A DNA stretch of 15,401 bases from Chloromonas sp. AAM2 (lineage: Eukaryota > Chlorophyta > Chlorophyceae > Chlamydomonadales > Chlamydomonadaceae): assembly GCA_004335635.1 (NCBI GenBank), contig QAXH01004848.1, positions 9,534-24,934 on the forward strand, in the 5' to 3' direction. Positions 1 through 8,668 of the stretch are shown here, piece by piece; position 1 is the stretch's first letter; each line of letters starts with the position of its first letter. The notes below the pieces were generated by a model that saw only the letters and a program-made list of their open reading frames with translations, was not told the DNA's origin and did no database searches. A program made the translations under genes and the position numbers.

Positions 1-82
1 GCACCCCACCCCACACACCTGCCTGCAACACACTCAGTAACCCCCTGGCACAGAGCACCCCACCCCACACCACATACCTGCT
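1..82. repeat. Imperfect direct repeat spanning a NOC4 splice donor
   Basis: A C-rich segment at 1-25 recurs at 55-82 with small changes. The second copy spans the donor of NOC4 exon 10 (exon end 78, GTATGT donor) and the first copy preserves a donor-like GTGTGT preceded by CAG. This is most simply a local duplication of an exon-intron junction. Positions 1-77 are read as intron 10 of NOC4, and the missing C-terminal exon is not visible. Confidence 0.5.
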
Positions 83-3000
83 TGATCCTGCGTGTGACCT
101 CCTGATTGAAGAGTGAGGCATATGATGTGGTGAGCAGGGGCCCAATGTCCACCTCACTGGTCTTGAGTTTGTCACCCAGGTCACGCTCAAGCACACTGCA
201 CAACGTGGAAACCTGCAAGGCAACGAAAACCAAAATGAGGCAACCAAACAACAGGATGAACTCTCTCTAGATTGACGGCCATGTTTCCAACAAAAGCAGC
301 TGCTCGCACGTTTGCATGACACCTGGACACTTCTTTTTCTGACAAGTCAAGACGCTTCCTTTCTTGTGCACCTAGTAATCCTGCTGTTTGTACCTCCATG
401 TCAAACCCTCAGTACCAGAGCCTCCCTCCATGAGGTCGTCAACCTCTGAAACCATAGCGCGATAACAAGCTTGTCTGGCAAGCATAATATTGTGCAAGCC
501 ACAGCCCATCAGGTAGCCAACTCACATGCGGTGAATAGTGGCACCTGAGCGCCTCCACCTCCCACAGCGATGACTCCACAGCACGGCTCCTGGAGGGCTC
601 CCACTCCTCCGGCAAGTAAGGGTCCGTGTCCACTGACGCTGTTGTGGCCTGGGTCTGCACGTACACGAGCAACACTGCGTGTGTGTGGCCTGTCCATGCA
701 AGTTTGGCTTCCTGAGCCTTTTTTGGACTGGGCCTGCATTGACACTGCGCTGACCACTGCAATCCCTGCAATCTTGGGCAAGACTGTCAACAAGCACAGT
801 TCAGGCTACTACTCCTGCATGTGGCAGTTCAAAAATCAACCAAGTTCATGCTGGCACCATGTCAACCCGTGTTTGGGGCCACAGAGCGCCAGATGCTCGA
901 CGCGGTGCTGGTCGGTACAGACCGTGGCATCTCTGAGCATCCACAGCCTGCAGCTTTAGGTGAAACAGCGCATAGTCAACCACAAGGTGTCGCACAGCAT
1001 CAGAGCCTTACCTTGGACTTATCCTTGGACGCTTTGCCAGCGGCAGCTCCCAAGCTGGGTGCAGGTTCGTCAGCATCCTGATCCACGTCCTCTCGGGTCG
1101 CGGAGACGGGCGTGGTGGGGTTATGGAGCATCACCATGCAGGACGGGTGGCGCCTGTGCAGTGCATGATGCATGAAGACAGCCAACGGCAGTCAGCCAAC
1201 AGGGTTTAGGCAGGCATGCATGCTCGTTGCAAGGCCAACAGACCGAACGAACCAAACAAAGCTGTCAGCCAACACCATGAACGTGCAAGGAATGCAAAGG
1301 GATAGCATCAGAAGGATGTGAAATCGCATGTTGTCTTACAGCACCTCACCCTTCTAATCTGATGTCAGGAATTCAAGGCATCGCCCCCTGGAGTGGTCCT
1401 GCCTATATCGGTAAGTGTTAAAATTCCCCTTCCAATATCTGTCCTGCCTGTGTTTGATCCACCCTGTGCTTATCCCCACGCAAAAGGCGCTTGAGTTTGC
1501 AGTAAGCTCCGGGACTTGTTTTCCCCGATACTCATCTCAGAAACCCAAACCTGCTCCAGTTGTGAATTGCAACAAGTCAACTTATCCAGCCAATGATGCT
1601 AGTTATTTTCTTTTTGATCTTCAGAGTCAGAATGCCTCGTGCATGTGGAGCCGATATGTCCCGCTCACCGTATGAGGTTGTGGATGAAGGCTATGGCCAG
1701 CAGTGCCCCGGCAGGCGAGGTGCACAGGGCAATGCGCGCCAGGCGCTTGGCCACCGCAGCAACCGTGTAAGCAGGCACCTAATGGGAGGGAGAATGCATC
1801 ACACGTCGTAGTGCCTGGCTTACGCTAGCTTACGATGGCGCTTTCATAACATTTCCATTTCTTCCCACTGATTATAGGCCACGGGATGCTGGTGCACGGA
1901 TGCGCACTATTATGAACCCCACAGGAGGCGCTGGGCCAATGCCCTGATTCAAGTCATAATCGAGCTAGACATGCTTCATGCTCAGATGCGAAGTTGGTGT
2001 TTACGCCATGTGGGACGATACAGATGTACAAGTACACACACAGTGTGGAGACAGTCCAATGGCCATTGTAAGGCGTGAGGCAGCAAAATGAACCTGAAAA
2101 GAAAGACAGAATAAAATTTGGAATACTGACACACACATACCAGCGGACTGGCCAGGAAGACGTCTGCCAGGGCAAAGAATTGCGCTCTGTGCCTGGAAGC
2201 AACTGCACTAGGGGTGATCAAGTTGTAAAGCCGCGTGTAGAAGGCGGGGTACTCGAGCCCGTGACGAGTGACGAGCTGGAAGATGCCGTTCAGAGCAAGC
2301 ATGCCCGTCAAGCCACCTGCATGACAAACAAACAAAGTTCGTGCGTGCGAATTTTACTTGAATTTCTAACTGGCATTTCTAAAAGCCAATTTCAAAAAGT
2401 CGTATGTTTGAAGAATTACAAAATAAAGTAAAGATGCTTTTTTTAGCATTGCAAGGCGCATCCGACAAACCAAAAATCTTCCAAATCAAAGGACCAGAAG
2501 ACCAATTTCTGACATCGCGCCGAACCAGTGACCGCATGGGTGGTGTGGCTTGCATAGCAAAATCAGAAAGGTATTTTGGGATTCACCTTGGTCCAGGGCG
2601 TGCGTGAGGAAGTCCGCCAGCAGGGCTGGGTGCATCATGTTCGGGATGACCGTTTCGTGCACCACCAGCAGCACCTTGGACACCAGCTCAGGGGGGATGG
2701 GCAGCGACAGGAGGGACAGCCAGGCGTCACTGCAGCCAGAAGCACACATGTGCCATCATCGATATCGTCATGACATGGCACAGAGTTGCCCAAGGATACA
2801 TAATAGCAACATAGTAACGGGTGGGCCAGCTGACCAAGTGAACTGAAGATACTCAGCTATGCTACTAAAAGCTGGCCATCAAAAGATGTACTGTGTTTGT
2901 ATGTGTTTGCAAACGTGGTGATCAAAGTGTAATAGATGAATGAAAAACACTCGTGTGATGAATACAGCTTATGATTGATCACAGCTGTTTGCTGATTCGA

Positions 3001-5091
3001 TGGGATTATATAGGATGCTGCACTGAATTGATACACACGGTTGAATGGCTGTCATGTTTGATTTGATTCCATGCTGTTGTGCGCCTGATTGTTCATATGT
3101 TCAAACCGAGAGTGACTGCATGCACACCTAGCGGTGTCCACAAACAGTACGAATCAAACAAGATACAACAAGGCAGCACACATCTAGAACACAACAAGAC
3201 ACACGAACCTGTACAGCCGTTTCTGTGTCTTGGCATTGGCCCAGACTGCGCGTTGCTGTTGCTGCTGTTGCTGCTGAAGTGCTTCCGCTTTGCCGCCTGC
3301 CCCTGCACCATTCGACCCAGCCTCCTCCGCCTTCCGCTTCCGCCTTGCCCTCGCAGACTCATTCCTATCTGCCTTTGCAGACGCGGCGCCAATTTCCGCA
3401 GCGCCACACCACGACCGCAGCGGCCCCGCCTCCCCGCCCACTGCCCCCGCCCGGCTCCCGCCGGCCGTGCATCCCGCTAGTGACGCCGGTACCGCTGCCA
3501 GCACATCGAACAAATTCCTGCATATGTCCGGCAGCGGCAGCTGCTCTGTGTCCCCTTGTGTAGTGGCCTGTGCGTTGCTGTCTGGTTCCGCCCCGTCAGC
3601 CCCGGAGGTCTGCCCGGACCCGTTCGAGGTCTTGCTTTTCTTCACAGCAGGCTGCTGCAGCTGCTCGTCAGGCTTTGCCGCCGGCCCTGCCCTTGCCCTT
3701 GCGCCCGAAATTTGCCCTGTCGCAAACGTCTTGACTGCCCACAAGGTGTAGTAGCGAATGTCTGCGTACTGGAAATAGCGGCTGAATAGGAGACTCAAGA
3801 CCTCCGGCTGGACGTTGGGGCCGGTGCAGATGGCGGTTATCAGCCTCACAAGGAGGGGTCCTGAGATGATGCCTGGGCCGCACTCGGCACGTGTAAACTC
3901 CAGCAGCGCTGAGGTGGCAGCCACCTGTAAACGGACAGGCACAGGTGTGAGGTGGCCAAATCCTGACTGCTTCTGCACACGACAAAGTGTCAGGTTTAAT
4001 CACAGAACAATTACGAAAACTGATAGCACCTCAGTTGCGAACTGTAAGAATTTGGACAAGAAAAGACCAGGTAGTAGCACTCTTGCTACCTGGCCCAGCT
4101 TCAATAGGCTACAGCCAACAGCAAAGAGCAGCCTGAGGCGGTTCAAGCGTACCTGAATGCTGGCACTCTGCTGTGATGATGTGGTCAGTGAGATTAGAAG
4201 CGAGACACAGTCTGTGTACTGCTGCCGCATCCAAGCACGCTGGTCAACCACTTCGTCCTGGCTTTCCGCCTCCTGAGCATATGAGAACAATCAGACGCAG
4301 AGAAAAGCATTGACAACATCGACCGGAACACATGGGGCCTGGGAAGGCAGGCTAGGCTGTGCTGGCACCACTGCAACACCAAGATCAAGATCAAGACATG
4401 TACAAACGTGTCGTCTAGGCGGCGGCCCAACAGTACTAGGTTATACCAGGTGTTGCTGTGCTGGTGTGGCAGCTAACGCTGTGGTCATACTGTCCCTTTA
4501 TTTCCGTGACACTTGGCACAGGAGCATCAGCTGACGACACCGAGAAGATGACGCTGTAGAAACGGTATGCCTTCCACCCATGACTGTGTGCGGCACCTGT
4601 GCTGGTGTGGGAGTTGCAAGAAGGCCCTCCAAACCAGCATCCACAAAGAACAGCTTCAGTCCCTGTATGATGGATCGTTGGGTGGCCTGCATGCACCAGC
4701 ATGGCATAGCCATGCAAGCTCAGCAGCATAAACGATGGCTGTGCCCATGACTGCGTGCAGGCGAGCTGGTCCATCTAGTACCCTACCGGGCAGAGGCTGC
4801 ACATGAACCGTGCAAGTTCACGATTACTGTGCGGACTGTGCTGAAAAGAGTGGTTGCTGCCAACCAGAGATGGCAAAGCAGTCACTCAGCAGTCTGGTTG
4901 CCTTCCGCAGTTCCGATGCTGTCTGGAGTTGCATAGCAGAGCCCTGAGCAGGCCACGCAAGTACTGCCTACCTCATGCTGAGAGGTTTCTAGCGTGGCCA
5001 GAAGCTTGACTACATTGTTGGCCTTAGTCTTCGGGTGGGCGGCCAACTCTGCCAGCATGGCCTTGAGAGCCTGTGCACTTGGTTGACCCAT
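78..5091 (-). CDS. NOC4: NOC4 nucleolar complex protein (UTP19/NOC4L family), 10 exons, 3' end off window
   Basis: NOC4 pairs with NOP14 in the nucleolus and is needed for maturation and export of the 40S subunit (family knowledge). Exons on the minus strand: 5091-4972, 4686-4597, 4272-4153, 3924-3209, 2729-2587, 2316-2141, 1778-1669, 1153-1012, 654-526, 212-78; together 1881 nt or 627 codons, all junctions GT-AG and in phase. Family landmarks occur in order: KANNVVKLLATLE near residue 24, AWMRQQY near 123, FQYADIRYYTL near 161, LLVVHETVIPNMMHPALLADF near 368 and LALNGIF near 403, then EYPAFYTRLYNL, RAQFFALADVFL, AKRLARIAL, IRRHPSC, and DTDPYLPEEW with ESSLWEVEAL. These cover the CBF/Mak21-type domain (about 355-600). 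Exon 4 holds two low-complexity, charged inserts (about 184-238 and 260-340) with a basic ARRKRK and a Q8 run, making it longer than the animal protein. The start at 5091 was chosen over an in-frame ATG at 5109; either is possible. The end of exon 9's acceptor could also be 648. The final residues of the protein lie left of position 1. Confidence 0.93.
3253..3276 (-). repeat. CAG/CAA triplet run encoding poly-glutamine in NOC4 exon 4
   Basis: Eight consecutive glutamine codons, mixed CAA and CAG, at about residues 327-334 of NOC4. The run closes the second low-complexity insert, just before the conserved block resumes. The CAA interruptions should limit slippage. No function is implied. Confidence 0.9.
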
Positions 5092-5792
5092 AGTCAGGTG
5101 ACTGTTCAAGCTGATATCAGCTGTGATGAATGGCTAAGTTCTCCATGCACGGGGCAGAAGGCTGGAAGGCTGTCAAAAGTGCGATGAAAACGGCCTTGCC
5201 GCCACCAGGGCTTTTTGCCGCCACAGTCGAGCTGCGTCGAAGGGTATGAATTCTCAGGATGGGCTGATTACACTGGCATTAAACCACGATGCAGGCAAGT
5301 CACCGATCCCGTCGTTACCCGTTACTTTTCAAAACACAGCCTGACGGCCACGGATTGGCCGTGACTGGCCGTGATGTGACTGGATTGTCACATGCAATCA
5401 TGCAGAGTTAGGCAGATAGGTAGACAGCTGTCGAGCGAGTGGAAGCCAGATGCAGGAGAGGGGGGGGCCTTTAGCTCGTTCAGACAAACGTCACGACAAG
5501 CTGATTGTGCCAATATCCTATCATATGCCGCTTACTGTACAGTGTGAGGAGTAACCAGTGGCAGTAACCCACATGCTTGCGCTGCAACTTTGCCACAAGA
5601 GCACGCCTGGCGCGCACAGGCGGTAAACGTAATGTGCGCAGTCGAAGGATGAAGATCACGGGCCTTGTAAAAAGCGCAAAACTCCACCTGACTCAGCAGT
5701 AAAGAAACGGAGAATCTTGTCTTTTTCCCGAGTCGGTCTTCGAGGTGCTGGATCAGGCCATCAAATTCTCTCACTACAAAGCAACCCTTCCA
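5092..5792. promoter_or_regulatory. Divergent intergenic region between NOC4 and thioredoxin genes
   Basis: These 701 bases separate two start codons facing away from each other, so they must hold both promoters and both 5' UTRs. Visible structure: a 7-bp inverted repeat with a 5-nt loop at 5344-5350/5356-5362; a direct TGGCCGTGA repeat at 5356-5364 and 5366-5374; an eight-G run at 5460-5467; and a perfect 10-bp palindrome with a GTAC core at 5534-5543. I see no clear TATA box and no further coding exon. The regulatory role is inferred from position. Confidence 0.5.
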
Positions 5793-6724
5793 ATGGCAGC
5801 CATTGCGCCCCGTTTTTCATGCCCCGCCCATGCAGTCCGATGCCGGCAGGTGAAAATGCCCTGCATGGCCGGGCCCTTGGCGCGGGGGCATTTGCGTCGT
5901 GAATGTACTCTGGTGCAATGTCAGGCTGCTCAAGTGGCAGAGGCAGTGACTGCTCCTCCAACTTCTGAAGCTCCCCCTCTTGTGGTCGAGACTGGCAAAG
6001 TGTGTCTGTTCAATGCGACGGAGTTCGATCAGTTGACGTCAATTGCTGGGTCTCGGCTGATCGTGGTGGACGTGTACACAACGTGGTGTGGACCCTGCAA
6101 GGTAGGGTCTCAAAAGGCTTTTTAGAGGCGATGGCCAATTGTTTGCCCCATAACAGCGACATGCTATCGATGATTAGCCCAATGACATGCTGCCACTGAA
6201 CGCGGAATGCAAATCTCTTTGGCGCAGATGATTGCCCCAGAGCTGGAGAAAATGGCGGAGGAGCTAGGCGACAAGATGATTATGAGCAAGATGGACTGCA
6301 CTTCCAAGAGCGAAAACAAGAAATGGGCCATGAGTAAGTTCAAGATAGGGTTCCGATCGAGCGTTGCGTCATGTGAACTATGACAGATGGCAGATGGCTG
6401 ATTTCACGCCCTGAAGGGAATGCAGGAGATGCACAACCATGCTCTAGTGGCAGCTTGACCAGCAGCTAACGCATTCCCCATCTCACTTGTGGAGCAGGCA
6501 TGCATACATGCCATGGTCGTGCCATGGACGACTTGCATGCTGCTGTTTGCACACTTGCAAATTGATCGCATGGCTGAAGGAACGATGTTTCCCTTCTGCC
6601 TTGCGCAGCTCAAAACGTCAAGGCCCTCCCCACTTTCATCTTGTTCAAGGACGGAAAGCGAGTCAACGACATGACCGGTGCCAAGCCACAAAACCTGCGC
6701 AAGTTGATTGACGCGCACATGTAG
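5793..6724 (+). CDS. Plastid-type thioredoxin with transit peptide, 3 exons
   Basis: A disulfide-reducing thioredoxin of 176 residues. Exons are 5793-6101, 6228-6333 and 6609-6724, with introns of 126 and 275 bases, GT-AG and in phase. Residues 1 to about 63 are rich in Ala, Arg, Pro and Cys with few acidic residues, as in a green-algal plastid transit peptide. The thioredoxin fold follows: LIVVDVYTTWCGPCK with the redox pair at residues 99 and 102, MIAPELEKMAEEL, the ALPTF segment with the cis-proline at 146, then LFKDGKRV, and the stop after LIDAHM. Intron 1 falls directly after the lysine of WCGPCK. The SKMDCTSKSENKKWAM stretch and MTGAKPQNLRKLI end recall CDSP32-like or other atypical plastid thioredoxins more than the m or f types, but the class is not certain. 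An in-frame ATG at 5745 would add 16 residues; 5793 gives the more typical transit peptide. Confidence 0.9.
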
Positions 6725-7887
6725 ACCGGAATGGGTGCGCAAACCTGATACAGTCAAAGGATGCATGTCATTGCTTAATCTCTGTACAGACCAGCGCAAG
6801 GCTGCCCGCGCAGTGCATGCACAGCGTAGCAGGGCATATCCAGCCTTGCCAGCGCAGCCTGAGACAATTGGACTATTGCGCACTGTGGTTGCAAAAGGCC
6901 ATGGCTTGACATGCGCATACGCCATCGGTTTGTATCAGTTCAGACATTCAATTTGTAGAGGAATCAGCTCTCTGAGAGGAGTTGCAAGGAACTACCAGAC
7001 AGGCGATTGTGTTCTGCGGCGCTCTCATGTTGAGTTCCATGGGACCAACTGATGTCCCACGTTAGTGGAGATGCTGTTGTGTCGTTGCCTGTCGCAGCAC
7101 TTGGTGAGCCCACAAGCGGAGATTAGAATTGGTATGCCTTTGCACCAGGACACGAGCGGTCAGTCGCAACTGTTGCAGACAACTGCTGCCACCTGACAGT
7201 AGCTGCAGCCTGAACCACGGGCCTTCGCCCTGTCCTGACATTCATGAGTGACGGCCAAGCAGAGATGGTTGCATGTTCCGATGTGCGCGGGAGTTGCAGC
7301 CCGGGTTGTGGAGTGCTTCTGCCCTGTCTGCTCTCCTGTCAACAAGCTTATTTCTTGTTGTTGTTGTCTTGTTTGCTGACTTGGAGGCAGAGCGCTTATG
7401 TTCTTCTCTTCGCACCACGCGCACACTTGTTTCTTTGCACTTTGCTATGCTGCACAGCTTTCAGCAGGTGATGCACATGGTGTGGATGGAATGGCATTTG
7501 AATGCTTTCCTGCCAACATTGTACAGTGTGTTTTCCCAGTGGCAATCACGGGGCCTGCCACGTCAGGGCCCGAGCAACGGATGCAAGTTGTAGTGAAGTT
7601 GTGCTTCGCCTAAAGTCAAGACATTTGTAGAGAAGGGTGAGAGGCGTACAGGCAAGACCCTTATGCAAGAGATGAGACTATCTGTCCGAGTGCAGTTGTG
7701 GTAGTGCAGCAATGCTCTGCAATGTCCAGGCATGCTTGCACCAGACAGCTTGTGCCAGGGATTTCCCTGCTTAATCTATGTGAGCGCGACCCTGGTGGCA
7801 TTACTTTCAAGGGTCTGCAGACTTGAGGTCGGGCGCCCGGATGTTATTCAATGATTTGGTTTCAAGGTGTACCTGTGGCCGACGACT

Positions 7888-7892
7888 TGTAA
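7888..7892 (+). terminator. Candidate TGTAA poly(A) signal for the thioredoxin gene
   Basis: This is the first TGTAA on the plus strand after the thioredoxin stop, about 1.16 kb downstream. TGTAA is the usual poly(A) signal in chlorophycean algae. A five-base motif is weak evidence and the implied 3' UTR is long. Confidence 0.25.
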
Positions 7893-8146
7893 AACAGACG
7901 TGTGAAAAAAAGATTTTGCCAGTTCTGGGACAATTCCTGTGTCGGTCACTGAAACCGGTGGTGATGTGGCGCCACCTGTCTGTTATACATCTACGACTCA
8001 AAGTCTTAACCCCAATGTCGATCATTCCATTGCGCATTCTGGTGCACCACAACCGGGCTATCATTACAAGTTCTGCAGCACCTGAACTCAGCCTCAAACA
8101 TCGAGATATACCCTCAACTAATCAGAGGTTCTTCAATGACCACTGG

Positions 8147-8151
8147 TTACA
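8147..8151 (-). terminator. Candidate TGTAA poly(A) signal for the HAD-fold gene
   Basis: TTACA on the plus strand reads TGTAA on the minus strand, about 520 bases after the HAD stop codon. It lies just past the 20-bp minisatellite, which would place that array inside the 3' UTR. Another TGTAA is at 8064-8068 on the same strand. Confidence 0.3.
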
Positions 8152-8186
8152 TCCCACATGTCATCCCACCGTTGGGAACAGGAAGC

Positions 8187-8306
8187 AGGTGACGGATACA
8201 AGTAGCAGGTGACGGACACAAGTAGCAGGTGACGGATACTAGTAGCAGCGGACGGATACTAGTAGCAGAGGACGGATACCAGTAGCAGAGGACGGTTACT
8301 AGTAGC
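8187..8306. repeat. Minisatellite, 20-bp unit x 6
   Basis: Six head-to-tail 20-bp units start at 8187, 8207, 8227, 8247, 8267 and 8287. Each has a GACGG core and ends in AGTAGC; units differ by a few substitutions and no indels. The array lies between the HAD stop and the nearest minus-strand TGTAA, so it may be transcribed in the 3' UTR. The open frame read through it on the minus strand is repeat-derived and not a gene. Confidence 0.95.
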
Positions 8307-8668
8307 ATATCATCACACACTGCGTGCACAATCATAGCATGCCAGTAGTTAACATAGCAGTAAAACGCAGCAACTGCAAAACAATTGCAAACAGGCGGAA
8401 CAGGCGAGTGAGTCTGGCACCATGGCTTCGGCTGCCGCCGCAAAGGGGCAGCAGTAGACCACACCGGCATTCGCTTGATGGGGTGGCGCACCTCTGTCCA
8501 CAGCCACGCGACCGGCATCGGCAACATTACTGCAATATGCTTCGAAGTGGTTACGCAAGACGTGCTGAACAGGCAAGTATTGGCTACACCCTTCACTCTC
8601 TGAGCAGCAGAGGTAGGAAGATTTCCACCAAATAATAGGGACAGACACCACCACAGCTCCATGGCTGC

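Larger units (their letters stand above)
6725..8668. other. Convergent spacer: probable 3' UTRs of thioredoxin and HAD genes
   Basis: The region lies between the stop of the plus-strand thioredoxin and the stop of the minus-strand HAD gene. No stretch in any frame has recognisable protein similarity. It contains one clear minisatellite (8187-8306), a short GTT-rich stretch near 7350, and candidate TGTAA poly(A) motifs for each strand. No tRNA or other structured RNA gene was recognised. Confidence 0.6.

Noticed and set aside
3184..3563. Proline-rich plus-strand open frames opposite NOC4 exon 4
   Set aside because: They are antisense shadows of the GC-rich, alanine- and glycine-rich exon, which is supported by conserved NOC4 blocks on the minus strand.
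6404..6925. 173-codon minus-strand open frame over the thioredoxin 3' half
   Set aside because: It overlaps thioredoxin exon 3 antisense and has no recognisable domain.
8147..8662. 171-codon minus-strand open frame after the HAD stop
   Set aside because: Its C-terminal part is translated 20-bp minisatellite and the rest has no similarity or sensible composition; it lies in the 3' region of the HAD gene.
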